Assembly: GCF_011752045.1 (NCBI RefSeq)
Contig: NZ_JAAKXW010000001.1
Span: forward strand, 1,612,001-1,676,000
Reading direction: 5' to 3'
Length of the DNA stretch: 64,000 nucleotides
DNA from: Microbacterium hydrocarbonoxydans
GTDB lineage: Bacteria; Actinomycetota; Actinomycetes; Actinomycetales; Microbacteriaceae
Part shown: positions 1 through 8,834 of the stretch, in pieces
How the letters are laid out: every line of letters starts with the position of its first letter
Position numbering within the stretch: position 1 is the stretch's first letter
Translations under genes and position numbers: made by a program
Notes under the pieces: model-generated
What the model was told of the DNA's origin: nothing
The model's input: the letters and a program-made list of their open reading frames with translations, nothing else
Database searches by the model: none

Positions 1-2
1 GC

Positions 3-1463
3 GTGAAGGAGGTCGCCCTCGCGACGCCGAACGAGTCCGCCGACACCGGCATCGTCCAGATCATCCCGGAGACCGCGCCCGACGACCCGGCGACGGCCGA
101 GCTCGTGCGCGAGCTCCGCTCGCACCACGACGAGTGGCTCGACGAGTTCGGCATCGACCTGAAGGTCACCGGCTTCACAGCGGTCGCGATCGACATCTCC
201 GACCAGCTCGGCAAGGCGCTGCTGCCGTTCGGCGTGTTCGTGATCGGTCTCTCCCTGATCCTGCTCACGATCGTGTTCCGCTCCGTCTGGGTGCCGGTCA
301 CCGCCGCCCTCGGCTACCTGCTGTCGATCGTCGCCGCGTTCGGCATCGTCGGCGCCGTGTTCGAGTGGGGCTGGTTCGCCGATCTGCTGCACGTCGCCAA
401 GGTCGGCCCGATCATCAGCTTCATGCCGATCATCCTGATGGGCGTGCTGTTCGGCCTGGCCATGGACTACCAGGTGTTCCTCGTCTCGCGCATGCGCGAG
501 GACTACGTGCACGACAGGGATGCGAAGAGCCCCGATCGCGCCACCCGCCGAGCCGCCGCGCTGCGCGCCGTGCGGAGCGGGTTCACCGGCTCCGCCAAGG
601 TCGTCACCGCCGCAGGCCTCATCATGTTCGCCGTGTTCGTGGCGTTCGTCCCCGAGGGCGACTCCTCGCTCAAGCCGATCGCGCTCGGCCTCGCCGCGGG
701 CATCGCGATCGACGCCTTCCTCGTGCGGATGACGCTGATCCCCGCCCTGATGGCGATCCTCGGCGAGCGCGCCTGGCAGATCCCCGCCTGGCTGGAGCGG
801 ATCCTCCCGAGCGTCGACGTCGAGGGCGAGGCCGTGGAGCGCGAGCGTCACCTCGCCGCCTGGCCGGGAGACGATTCCGTCGTCGCGGCCGACGAGCTCG
901 TGATCGCGGATGCCGGCATCGACGGGCTGCGCCTGCGCCTCGCCCCCGGCGGCACCGCCGTGCTCACCGGCGCCGCAGCCGGCACCCTGCGCACGCTCGC
1001 TCTCGCGATCGCCGGACGCGTCACGCCCGACGACGGCCGGCTCCGGGTCGCGGGGCACCTGCTCCCCGGACGGGCGGCCTGGGTGCGGGCGCACGTCGGC
1101 GCCGTGATCGCGACGGATGCCGGGGCCACGGCATCCGAGTTCGCCGAAGCGCTGCGCGGTCGCCCCGCCCTCGTCGTCATCGACGGCGCTGACCGGCTCT
1201 CGCCGGCCGAGCGCGACCAGCTCGCCGCACGCCTGCGCGACGCGGATGCCGCCACCGCGGTCCTGCTCACCGCGGTCGCCGCCGGCCCCGCCCTGGCGAT
1301 CCTCTCCGACGCCGGCCGCACCCCCGCCGACGTGATCTCCCTCGACACCGTCGAGACCCCACCCTCCCGTCGAGACCCCGCCCTGCCGACGCCGGCAGCC
1401 GGGGGTCTCGACGACAGCACGGGGTCTCAGCGCTCCGACCACACGACCGAGGTGAACGCATGA
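3..1463 (+). CDS. MMPL family transporter, 5'-truncated by window edge, with degenerate ABC-ATPase-like tail
   Basis: This is the 3' part of an RND/MmpL-type membrane exporter; the reading frame enters from outside the window, so the GTG at position 3 is probably internal. The visible part has about five membrane segments and the family hallmark FGLAMDYQVFLVSRMRE (around residues 150-166). After the last membrane segment (about residue 255) there is an unusual soluble tail: residues about 295-450 follow the layout of an ABC nucleotide-binding domain, but the Walker A is GAAAGTLRT (Lys replaced by Leu) and the Walker B is LVVIDGADRLS (Glu replaced by Gly), so ATP hydrolysis is unlikely. The last ~35 residues are translated from a copy of a dispersed stem-loop repeat. 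The stop overlaps the next start (ATGA), indicating an operon with the YhgE/Pip gene. Cargo is unknown. Confidence 0.85.
   Translation: MKEVALATPNESADTGIVQIIPETAPDDPATAELVRELRSHHDEWLDEFGIDLKVTGFTAVAIDISDQLGKALLPFGVFVIGLSLILLTIVFRSVWVPVTAALGYLLSIVAAFGIVGAVFEWGWFADLLHVAKVGPIISFMPIILMGVLFGLAMDYQVFLVSRMREDYVHDRDAKSPDRATRRAAALRAVRSGFTGSAKVVTAAGLIMFAVFVAFVPEGDSSLKPIALGLAAGIAIDAFLVRMTLIPALMAILGERAWQIPAWLERILPSVDVEGEAVERERHLAAWPGDDSVVAADELVIADAGIDGLRLRLAPGGTAVLTGAAAGTLRTLALAIAGRVTPDDGRLRVAGHLLPGRAAWVRAHVGAVIATDAGATASEFAEALRGRPALVVIDGADRLSPAERDQLAARLRDADAATAVLLTAVAAGPALAILSDAGRTPADVISLDTVETPPSRRDPALPTPAAGGLDDSTGSQRSDHTTEVNA
1350..1432. repeat. GAGACCCC/GGGGTCTC stem-loop repeat, copy 1 (inside coding tail)
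   Basis: Two left arms GTCGAGACCCC (about 1350-1360 and 1369-1379), a central inverted repeat CTGCCGACGCCGGCAG (1383-1398), then two right arms GGGGTCTCGAC and GGGGTCTCAGC separated by GACAGCAC. The same layout recurs at 21866-21942 and 47078-47162. Here it is read through by the MMPL gene. Confidence 0.75.
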
Positions 1464-3430
1464 CCCTCCCCATCGAGCGCGCACGCTCCCGCAAGCCGAT
1501 CACCTGGCTCACGATCCTCGGCATCCTGCTGCTCCCCGCGGCGGTCGGCGGGATCCTCGTCGCCGCACTGCAGAACCCGGCCGAGCGGCTGGACTCGATG
1601 ACCGCGGCGATCGTCAATCTCGACGAGCCCGTCACGATCGACGGTCAGCTCACCCCGCTGGGGCGCCAGCTCGCGGCAGGTCTCGTCGAGGGCTCCGACG
1701 ACATGGACTCCAATCTCACCTGGGTCATCTCCAACGAGGAGGATGCGAAGGAGGGCCTCGCAGACGGCTCGTACCAGGCGGTCATCACGATCCCCGAGGA
1801 CTTCTCCGCCGCCGCCACCTCGGCCGGCCAGGCGATCTCCGACGGCGGCGGCGACACGTCGCAGGAGGCCGAGCAGGCGACGATCACGGTCACCACCCCT
1901 GACGACGGGCTCGTCGCCGACGACCTCATCACCGGGCAGATCGCCTCGGTCGCAGCCTCCACGATGGGCTCCACGATCTCCGAGGCGACGATGGGCAACG
2001 TCCTCGTCGGCTTCACGACGATCGGCGACCAGATCGGCGAGGCGGCGGACGGCGCCGTGCAGCTCGCCTCGGGCGCCCGGGATGCCGCCACCGGCGCCGC
2101 CGCTGTCCCCAACGGGGCGACGCAGCTGGCGTCGGGCGCCTCCGAGCTCGGCTCCGGAGCGTCCGCCCTCGCCTCGGGACTCGACACCGTCGCCGCCAAG
2201 ACGCGTGAGGCGGCCTCCGGCGCCGCCCAGCTCGGATCGGGTCTCACGTCCGGCGCGGCCGCGCTGCAGGACCCGAACGGCCAGTTCGGGAAACTCGTCG
2301 GAGCCGCCTCCGCCGGAGCGCCGTTCCTCACGAGCGCCGCGAGCGGAACGGCATCCGTCGCGACAGATCTCGGTGCTCTGGCCCAGACCTGCGCCGCCTC
2401 CGGCGCGTCGGCCGAGTTCTGCGCCCAGGTCGCGGCAGCCGCCGGCAAGGCCGGGGACGCGGCCACGGCGGCGGGCACGGCATCCGCCTACCTCACCCCC
2501 GTGACCCAGGGCCTTCCGGCCGCCGCGTCGACCCTCGCCTCCCAGATGGGGGCGGCCGGCACGGGCGCGAGCGACCTCGCAGGAGGGCTGAACCAGCTCG
2601 CCGCCGAGGGCATCGACCCGTCCGCCGCGGGCGCCCGCGACCTCGCCGCAGGTGCCGGTCAGCTCTCCGGAGGCGCCACCGAGCTCGCGACAGGCGCCAC
2701 CGAGCTCGCGGCGGGCCTGGACACCCTCGCCACGGGCACCGGCGACCTCGCCGGCGGTCTGCGCACGGCATCCAACTCGCTCCCCTCGTTCACCGACGAG
2801 GAGTCCGCCTCGCTCGCCGAGGTGATGGCCGACCCGGTCTCGGCCGGCTCGGCGACGGCGAGCACGATCTTCGGGCCCACCGCGATCCCGCTGCTCGCGG
2901 CGGTCGTGCTGTGGTTCGGCGGCCTCGCCTCCTTCATCGTGATGCGCGCGCACACCGCCCACACCCTCACCTCTCGCCGGCCGTCCGCCGGACTCGCGCT
3001 GCGCGCCTTCGCACCGGCCGCGCTGATCGGCGCCGGTCAGGGCGTGCTCGTCGCGCTCATCGTCCAGATCGTGGCGAGCTACGACGCCGCGACGTGGTGG
3101 GCGTTCGCAGGCACCGCTGTGCTCGCCGGAGTCGTGTTCGCCGCGGTGAACCAGGCGCTGGTCGCCGTCTTCGGCGGCGTCGGCCGCTGGATCGGCGCGC
3201 TCGTCGGCGTGCTCGCCGTGTCGACCGGGCTGATCTCCACCGTGCCCGGCTGGCTCGCCGCCCTCGGCGGCGCCCTGCCGACCGCTCCGACGTTCGCCGG
3301 CCTCATCTCCGCGAACGGCGCCGCGGCCGCCGGACTGGTCGCGTGGGGCGTGCTGTCACTGGTCGTCACGACGCTCGCGATCGCGCTGCGTCGCACGACG
3401 TCCGCGAAGGCGGTGCTGGCCACGACCTGA
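1460..3430 (+). CDS. YhgE/Pip domain membrane protein
   Basis: A 656-residue protein of the YhgE/Pip family (ABC-2-like membrane proteins, including the phage-infection protein Pip and EsaA-like secretion components). One N-terminal membrane segment (residues about 14-36) is followed by an extracytoplasmic region with the typical ITIPEDFSAA stretch (about 110-120), a long Ala/Gly/Ser-rich section with repeated LASGA/LAxGL heptad-like motifs (about 195-450), and a C-terminal block of about five membrane helices. It starts inside the stop of the MMPL gene (ATGA), so the two are translationally coupled and may work as one export or cell-surface module. The exact role is not known. Confidence 0.85.
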   Translation: MTLPIERARSRKPITWLTILGILLLPAAVGGILVAALQNPAERLDSMTAAIVNLDEPVTIDGQLTPLGRQLAAGLVEGSDDMDSNLTWVISNEEDAKEGLADGSYQAVITIPEDFSAAATSAGQAISDGGGDTSQEAEQATITVTTPDDGLVADDLITGQIASVAASTMGSTISEATMGNVLVGFTTIGDQIGEAADGAVQLASGARDAATGAAAVPNGATQLASGASELGSGASALASGLDTVAAKTREAASGAAQLGSGLTSGAAALQDPNGQFGKLVGAASAGAPFLTSAASGTASVATDLGALAQTCAASGASAEFCAQVAAAAGKAGDAATAAGTASAYLTPVTQGLPAAASTLASQMGAAGTGASDLAGGLNQLAAEGIDPSAAGARDLAAGAGQLSGGATELATGATELAAGLDTLATGTGDLAGGLRTASNSLPSFTDEESASLAEVMADPVSAGSATASTIFGPTAIPLLAAVVLWFGGLASFIVMRAHTAHTLTSRRPSAGLALRAFAPAALIGAGQGVLVALIVQIVASYDAATWWAFAGTAVLAGVVFAAVNQALVAVFGGVGRWIGALVGVLAVSTGLISTVPGWLAALGGALPTAPTFAGLISANGAAAAGLVAWGVLSLVVTTLAIALRRTTSAKAVLATT

Positions 3431-3483
3431 CCGATCGGCGGATGCGGTAACGGGAGGATGCCGAGGGGCCGTACGCTCAAGAG

Positions 3484-4068
3484 ATGCGTCGACCGTTCAT
3501 GAACACCCCCGAGCAGCTCGCCTCGCTCGAGGGACAGCAGTACCTCGTGCTGCGGCCGGCCGCCGCCGTCTCCGATCGGTTCCGGAGGGAGCAGGCGTCG
3601 GCCCTCGTCCGCGCCGACGTCCCGCATCCGCACACCGGTCACGTCACGCTCCGCGGCTTCGCGGAGCCGGAGCGCCGCGATCAATTGGCTGCGCTGATCC
3701 GGGAGTGGGCTGCCGCCCAGCGACCGATCGACGTGGTCGCCGAAGCGGTCGACGTGTTCCCCGCGCCCTGGCAGATTCTGATCCTGCGCCTCTCCCGCAC
3801 GCCCGCCCTGACCTCGGCCTACGCACGGCTCACCGCCGCCCTCGAGCGCACCGATCTCCGCCGCCTCGGCGAGCTCGCCCTGGATGACTGGACCTTCCAC
3901 ATGTCCGTCATCTACGGCAAGACGCTCCTCCCGGCGAAATGGACGGAGCTGGCGCACACCTCACGGCGCTCGCTCGGATCGCGCCCCGCCGAGAGGGTGT
4001 CCCAGGCCGAGTTCGTCTGGTACGAGGACGGCGTCGAGCACGCCGAGATCATCCCGTTCGGCGGCTGA
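3484..4068 (+). CDS. 2'-5' RNA ligase / 2H phosphoesterase family protein
   Basis: A 194-residue protein with the two spaced His motifs of the 2H phosphoesterase superfamily: HVTLRGF near residue 55 (HxT) and HMSVIYG near residue 139 (HxS). Family members hydrolyse or ligate 2',5'- or cyclic phosphodiesters in RNA or nucleotides; the substrate here is unknown. The start is chosen because a TACGCT -10 box (3472-3477) lies exactly six bases before the ATG, giving a leaderless mRNA; an ATG five codons on is the alternative. It is monocistronic and convergent with ccsB. Confidence 0.75.
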   Translation: MRRPFMNTPEQLASLEGQQYLVLRPAAAVSDRFRREQASALVRADVPHPHTGHVTLRGFAEPERRDQLAALIREWAAAQRPIDVVAEAVDVFPAPWQILILRLSRTPALTSAYARLTAALERTDLRRLGELALDDWTFHMSVIYGKTLLPAKWTELAHTSRRSLGSRPAERVSQAEFVWYEDGVEHAEIIPFGG

Positions 4069-4083
4069 GCCGGCAGCCCGGGC

Positions 4084-5064
4084 TCAGCTGAGGCCGGAGT
4101 ACGCGTGCAGGCCCTTGAAGAAGACGTTCACGATCGTGAAGTTGAACATCACGGCGGTGAAGCCGACGATGGACAGCCACGCCGACGGGTTGCCGCGCCA
4201 GCCGCGGGTTGCGCGCGCGTGGATGTAGCCGGCGTAGATGACCCAGATCACGAAGGTCCAGGTCTCCTTGACGTCGAAGCCCCAGTAGCGCCCCCAGGCG
4301 TCCTGCGCCCAGATCGCACCGGCGATGAGGGTGAAGGTCCACAGGATGAAGCCGATGATCGCGAAGCGGTACGCCATGCTCTCCAGGCGATCGGATGCCG
4401 GGAGCGTGCGGAGGAACCCGGGGCCGGTCTTCTCCGCACCGTCGGCGAGCCGGTGCTCGCGGCGGGACTGCAGGAGCTGGAGCAGCGAGAGGGCGAAGGC
4501 GAGGGCGAAGAACGCGGTGCCCAGCGAGGCCACGAAGACGTGGATGACGAGCCAGATGCTCTTCAGCGGATCCATCAGCGGCGTGACGTCGACGTAGAAG
4601 TTCGTCGCCGAGAGGCCGAGCAGCACCACGACGAGTCCGGTGACGAACGTGCCGAGGTAGCGGAGGTCGATCCGGGTCAGCACCACGAGGTAGACGGCGA
4701 GGATCAGCAGCGTGCCGATCATGGCGAACTCGTACAGATTCGCCCACGGCACGCGGCCCGCGTGGATGCCGCGGGTCAGGGTCGCCGCGAAGTGGAACAG
4801 GAACCCGAGCACCATCAGCGAGGTGCCGATGCGGGCCATCACGAAGCGTCGGGGAGCGTCGGCGACGAGTCCGGTGCCGGATGCCGGCAGGGCAGCTCCC
4901 CCGCGACCGCCGACGCCCACCAGCTCCGCCTCGCGTACCGTCTGCGCATCGGCCGACACCTGCGAGCGTCGTGCGAGATCGAAGGCGAACGCCACGAAGG
5001 ACGCCGCGTAGATCGCGATCGCGGTCCACAGCAGGACAGGCGAGATCACGGTGAGCTCGAACAT
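4084..5064 (-). CDS. ccsB: Cytochrome c biogenesis protein CcsB (System II heme transporter subunit)
   Basis: A 326-residue polytopic membrane protein that, with ResB, exports and attaches heme to apocytochrome c. The C-terminal half has the tryptophan-rich heme-handling WGRYWGFDVKETW motif (about residues 250-262) and flanking His residues; about eight membrane segments are visible. It is the last gene of tlpA-ccdA-resB-ccsB but also has its own promoter signature: TAGACT (5071-5076) six bases before the ATG, with the same gacacc spacer as the erm leader. The gap to resB is only 4 bp. Confidence 0.95.
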   Translation of the reverse strand: MFELTVISPVLLWTAIAIYAASFVAFAFDLARRSQVSADAQTVREAELVGVGGRGGAALPASGTGLVADAPRRFVMARIGTSLMVLGFLFHFAATLTRGIHAGRVPWANLYEFAMIGTLLILAVYLVVLTRIDLRYLGTFVTGLVVVLLGLSATNFYVDVTPLMDPLKSIWLVIHVFVASLGTAFFALAFALSLLQLLQSRREHRLADGAEKTGPGFLRTLPASDRLESMAYRFAIIGFILWTFTLIAGAIWAQDAWGRYWGFDVKETWTFVIWVIYAGYIHARATRGWRGNPSAWLSIVGFTAVMFNFTIVNVFFKGLHAYSGLS

Positions 5065-5068
5065 GGTG

Positions 5069-6922
5069 TCAGTCTACTTTCGGGGTGTCGGATGCCGAGG
5101 GGCCGGGTTCCTCGGGGTCTGCGGCAGAGTCGGGCGCGGCGCCGGCTTCCGCATCGTGCACGGCAGCCTCTTCGGGCACGGCGACCTCATCGGGCGCCGC
5201 ATCCGCGTCGGGCTCGACGGCCGTCGTGATGCCGGCGGCGTCGAGCAGCCGCGCGTGGCCGGCCACGAGGTCGTCGACCGCGGCCCCGAGGGTCGGATCC
5301 TCGCCGCGGGCGAGGCCCGCGTACTCGAGGGCGACCGCGTCGCCCTGCGCCTGCGCCTTGACCCAGACGCGGCGCCGCGGCACGAACAGCGCGAGCATGA
5401 GGCCACCCAGCGCCAGCAGCGCGAAGACGAGCACCCACACGGAGGACGCGTCGTGGTGGATCTGCAGCGAGGCGAAGCGCTTGACCGACTGGGAGGCGTC
5501 GGCGGCGCCCTCGGGCGACTCGTCCTCGAAGGTCACGGTGCCGAGGCCGTTCGGAAGATCGGCGGTCTCTCCGGGAGTGAGCTCGATGGACTCGACGTCG
5601 GTCGTGCGTCCGGTGAGCTTGGTCATCCCGGTGGTGTCGAGCACGTACACCGAACGAGGAGTGCCCTCGTCGATGCCGAGGTCGCCCTGGTAGACGTCCA
5701 GGGTCAGGGTCGGGTTCGTCAGGTCGCCATAGGCCGAGAAGAAGGCCCCCGATTCCAGCACGCCGGTCGTCGGGTAGAAGAACCCGAGAAGGCCCAGCTG
5801 CTCCGGCATCCCGTCGGTCACCTTGATGACGCCGAGCGAGGTGAGGTTGTTGTCCTGCGGGAGGAACGGGACGCTGTTCTTGTAGACGACGTCGCCGTCC
5901 GCGTTGCGGACCGTGATGGTCGGGGCGTAGCCGTTGCCGAGCAGATAGATCTTGTCGCCGGCGACGTCGAGCGGGTGGTTCACCTTGACGGCGCCGGAGC
6001 GCTCCTGCCCGTTCTCGCCGACGGTGACATTGGCCGAGAAGTCGCCCGCCTGCCCGGAGCCGGGCTCGCCGAACGGCTGGTAGGTGACATCGAAGCTGTC
6101 GAGACGCATCGAGTAGGGGGTGAGCGCGCCGTCGCCGACGAAGCGCCCCCTGTTCATCGAGTCGTAGTCGAGCAGGGTGTTCGCGAACGTCTCCCCCTCG
6201 ACGAGCACGCGCTGCCCGGTGTAGGCGAAACCGCCGCCGACGCCGACGGTGATGAGCACGCCGACGAGGGCGATGTGGAACACGAGGTTGCCGGTCTCAC
6301 GCCAGTAGCCGCGCTCCGCCGAGACCGAGAAGGTGCGGCCGGAGTCGTAGCGCTCGACCCGGTAGCCGAGGGCCTTCAGCTGCTTCTGCGCGATGTCGAT
6401 CGTCGCGGCGGCGTCGGTGGCGGCATCCGTGGTCGCGCGCTCGACCGCGCGGAAGTCCGCGAGCCGCTTCAGCCGGGCCGGGGTGCGCGGCGGGCGCGCC
6501 TGCAGCGCCTTCGCGTGGTGCTTGATGCGCGGGATCACGCAGCCGACGAGCGACGTGAACAGCAGCAGGTAGATCGCCGAGAACCACGGCGACAGGTACA
6601 CGTCGAACAGCTTCAGGGCGTCGAGCACCGGGAAGAGGTCGGGGTTGTCGCGCTCCCACTGCGTGACGCCGTTCGGGTCGGCCATCCGCTGCGGGAAGAT
6701 CGAGCCGGGGATCGCCGCGATGGCGAGCACGAGCAGCAGGATCAGCGCAGTGCGCATCGAGGTCAGCTGGCGCCAGCCCCAGCGGAGCCAGCCGACGACG
6801 CCGAGCCGCGGCTGCGTGACGGAGTCGTCTCCGTCGACGTGGTCGGACGGACGGAGGGGGTCGCTGGAGTCGTGGCTCACGGCATCCTTGTTCTCGTTGA
6901 TCTCAGAGCGGGAGGAAGACAC
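5069..6922 (-). CDS. resB: Cytochrome c biogenesis protein ResB
   Basis: A 617-residue ResB/Ccs1 protein, partner of CcsB in System II cytochrome c assembly. Three N-terminal membrane segments (roughly residues 55-75, 113-135 and 210-232) are followed by a large extracytoplasmic domain and a fourth membrane segment (about 490-510). The last ~85 residues are an acidic, Ala/Pro-rich tail with no recognisable domain. The GTG start at 6922 overlaps the end of ccdA by 20 bp; a GTG 14 codons later is an alternative. Confidence 0.93.
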   Translation of the reverse strand: MSSSRSEINENKDAVSHDSSDPLRPSDHVDGDDSVTQPRLGVVGWLRWGWRQLTSMRTALILLLVLAIAAIPGSIFPQRMADPNGVTQWERDNPDLFPVLDALKLFDVYLSPWFSAIYLLLFTSLVGCVIPRIKHHAKALQARPPRTPARLKRLADFRAVERATTDAATDAAATIDIAQKQLKALGYRVERYDSGRTFSVSAERGYWRETGNLVFHIALVGVLITVGVGGGFAYTGQRVLVEGETFANTLLDYDSMNRGRFVGDGALTPYSMRLDSFDVTYQPFGEPGSGQAGDFSANVTVGENGQERSGAVKVNHPLDVAGDKIYLLGNGYAPTITVRNADGDVVYKNSVPFLPQDNNLTSLGVIKVTDGMPEQLGLLGFFYPTTGVLESGAFFSAYGDLTNPTLTLDVYQGDLGIDEGTPRSVYVLDTTGMTKLTGRTTDVESIELTPGETADLPNGLGTVTFEDESPEGAADASQSVKRFASLQIHHDASSVWVLVFALLALGGLMLALFVPRRRVWVKAQAQGDAVALEYAGLARGEDPTLGAAVDDLVAGHARLLDAAGITTAVEPDADAAPDEVAVPEEAAVHDAEAGAAPDSAADPEEPGPSASDTPKVD

Positions 6923-7664
6923 TGCCGATCACCGCCGTCAGCCTGGACATGATGTCGGTCCACAGCCCGGTCACCATGAGGATGCCGAGCGCGATGAGCA
7001 GCACGCCGCCGACGATGTTCACGATGCGGATGTGCCGGCGCAGGAACCCGATCGTCTTCGCCGCCCAGCCGAAGCCGAGCGCCACGAGGAGGAACGGGAT
7101 GCCCAGCCCGAGGGAGTATGCGAGGCCCAGGAAGCCCGCGCGCACCGGGTCGCCGGCGTTGAAGGACAGGGCGATGATCGCGGCGAGCGTCGGGCCCATG
7201 CAGGGCGCCCAGCCGATGCCGAGCGCGACGCCGAGCAGCGGAGCTCCGATGATGCCCGCCTTGGAGTCGACGTGGAACCGGAACTCGCGCTGGGCGAAGC
7301 GGAAGAGACCGAGGAAGACGAGCCCCATCAGGATCACGACGACGCCGAGGATGCGCGTGACCACGTCCCCCCAGCGCAGGAAGAACGCCCCGGCGGTGCC
7401 GCCGAGTGCGGTGATGAGGACGAACACGAGGCTGAAGCCGAGGATGAATAGCAGCACGCCGAGCACGAGCTGACGGCGGCCCGGGGCCGCGGCATCCGTC
7501 GCACCGCCCTGCGCACGCGGTGCGACCGCCCCGCCGAGGAAGCCCAGGTAGCCGGGCACGAGCGGGAGCACGCAGGGTGAGAGGAAGGAGACGAGCCCGG
7601 CGAGCATCGCGACCGGGATCGCGAGCCACAGCGCACCGGAGCCGATGATGGCGTCGGTGTTCAC
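6903..7664 (-). CDS. ccdA: Cytochrome c biogenesis / thiol-disulfide protein CcdA
   Basis: A 253-residue six-helix membrane protein of the CcdA/DsbD-beta family that carries reducing power across the membrane to extracytoplasmic thioredoxin-like proteins. The two redox cysteines are visible in FLSPCVLPLVPGYLG (near residue 25) and IGWAPCMGPTL (near the middle). The GTG start at 7664 is preferred because it overlaps the stop of the upstream thioredoxin-like gene (GTGA) and puts the first membrane segment at the N-terminus; a longer in-frame reading would only add an Arg-rich non-coding-like stretch. Confidence 0.93.
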   Translation of the reverse strand: MNTDAIIGSGALWLAIPVAMLAGLVSFLSPCVLPLVPGYLGFLGGAVAPRAQGGATDAAAPGRRQLVLGVLLFILGFSLVFVLITALGGTAGAFFLRWGDVVTRILGVVVILMGLVFLGLFRFAQREFRFHVDSKAGIIGAPLLGVALGIGWAPCMGPTLAAIIALSFNAGDPVRAGFLGLAYSLGLGIPFLLVALGFGWAAKTIGFLRRHIRIVNIVGGVLLIALGILMVTGLWTDIMSRLTAVIGSVFLPL

Positions 7665-8311
7665 GGGGTCTCCGCGAGAGCGTCCTTGACGAGCGTCGAC
7701 AGGATCGAAGTGCCCTCGATCGGCCCGATGATGCGGGCGGCGACGCGTCCCTGCTTGTCGAGCACGAGCGTCGTCGGGGTGGCCTGGATGGGGACGGCCT
7801 CGGCGAAGGCGAGCTTGGCCTCGGCCGTGTCGACGTCGATGAGGCTCGGGTAGGTGATGCCGAACTCGTCGGAGAAGGCCCTGGCGGTGTCGGCCTGATC
7901 GCGGGTGTTGATGCCGACGAAGGCGACCTCGTCGCCGCCCTGCTCCTGCCAGACGCTCTCGAGGTCCTTCGCCTCGACGCGGCACGGAGCGCAGCCCGCG
8001 TACCAGAAGTTGACGACGGTGACCTTGCCGGCGATGTCGGCGCTGTCGAACTCCTCGCCCGACTCGGTGACGCCGCCGAATGCGACGGGTTCACCGCGGT
8101 CGGCGACGGGGATCTCGACGATCGCCCCGTCGGCGGCGACGTAGCCGGTGTTCTCCCCGCTCAGGAAGGAGTCGCTGACCGGGTCGGGCGCGCAGGCGCT
8201 CAGGCCGATGGCGAACACCGCGGCGAGCGCGACTCCGGCCGCACCGCGGGACAGGCGGGTGCGGGAGCGGCGGCCGCTGCGGATCGGGCGAACCGTCGAG
8301 GCGAGTGGCAC
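7661..8311 (-). CDS. TlpA/ResA-like thioredoxin-fold lipoprotein
   Basis: A 216-residue extracytoplasmic thiol-disulfide oxidoreductase that probably keeps apocytochrome c cysteines reduced for heme attachment. A signal peptide ends in a lipobox LSAC (about residues 37-40), so it is membrane-anchored. The thioredoxin fold carries WYAGCAPCRVE, the CxxC active site, near residue 105. It is the first gene of the System II cluster. The GTG start sits seven bases after a TAGACT -10 box (8319-8324), suggesting a leaderless transcript that drives the whole cluster. Confidence 0.92.
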   Translation of the reverse strand: MPLASTVRPIRSGRRSRTRLSRGAAGVALAAVFAIGLSACAPDPVSDSFLSGENTGYVAADGAIVEIPVADRGEPVAFGGVTESGEEFDSADIAGKVTVVNFWYAGCAPCRVEAKDLESVWQEQGGDEVAFVGINTRDQADTARAFSDEFGITYPSLIDVDTAEAKLAFAEAVPIQATPTTLVLDKQGRVAARIIGPIEGTSILSTLVKDALAETP

Positions 8312-8356
8312 GATTCTCAGTCTACGCAGGGGTTCCTATGCGTCGGCCGGACGCGG

Positions 8357-8432
8357 AGGGCTCCTTCGAGTCGCGCAGACGGCGGCTTCTGCGCCGGATT
8401 CGGGGCCATCCGCGCGATTCGAACGCAGCCGC
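8357..8432. repeat. Imperfect copy of a ~70-bp inverted-repeat element (copy A)
   Basis: Contains CGGGGCCATCCGCGCGATTCGAACG (8401-8425 region), matching copy B at 9791-9857 along most of its length, but its left arm (around 8364-8380) has diverged so the stem is imperfect. It ends immediately before the merR stop codon, just as copy B lies next to a stop codon. Confidence 0.65.
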
Positions 8433-8834
8433 TCAGAACCCGGCGAGCACGTCGGCCACGCTCTGCCGGAACTTCGGGCACGCGGTGATGTCGGGCGCGC
8501 TGCACTGCAGGGCGTGCGCGGTCATCTCCTTCGACCGCCGCATCTCCTCCATGCGGCGGTCGAGATCGTCCAGATGCTGCTGCAGCACCAGATGCCGTCC
8601 GGCCCTCCCGTCGTCCAGCAGCGCCCCGATCTGCTCCAGGCTCATGCCGGCCGCCTTGCTGCGCTGGATGACGGCGATGCGCACGATCTCGTCCTCCCCG
8701 TAGCGGCGCCGGCCTGCGGCATCCCGCTCGGGGCTGAGCAGTCCGACCGACTCCCAGTGACGCAGCACGTTGGTGGGCAGATCGAACCGGGCTGCCACCT
8801 CCCCGACCGACCACGGATGCGCACTTGACTTCAT
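8433..8834 (-). CDS. MerR family transcriptional regulator
   Basis: A 133-residue regulator with the MerR winged-helix (WSVGEVAARFDLPTNVLRHW, residues about 8-27) followed by a dimerising coiled coil rich in Arg/Glu (about 80-110). The C-terminal region holds two cysteines (C109 and C118 approximately, in QCSAPDITACPKF) that could sense metal or redox state. It is divergent from a flavin-dependent reductase, and the 24-bp perfect palindrome between them overlaps its start codon, suggesting autoregulation and a leaderless message. The effector is unknown. Confidence 0.9.
   Translation of the reverse strand: MKSSAHPWSVGEVAARFDLPTNVLRHWESVGLLSPERDAAGRRRYGEDEIVRIAVIQRSKAAGMSLEQIGALLDDGRAGRHLVLQQHLDDLDRRMEEMRRSKEMTAHALQCSAPDITACPKFRQSVADVLAGF

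Noticed and set aside
134..1192. Long Arg/Pro-rich reading frames overlapping real genes on either strand
   Set aside because: High GC makes long shadow frames common; their composition (runs of R, P, A, S) and lack of start signals mark them as noise.
1427..2962. 511-codon antisense frame opposite the YhgE/Pip gene
   Set aside because: Codon composition is that of an antisense shadow, with no recognisable domain; the + frame encodes a known family.
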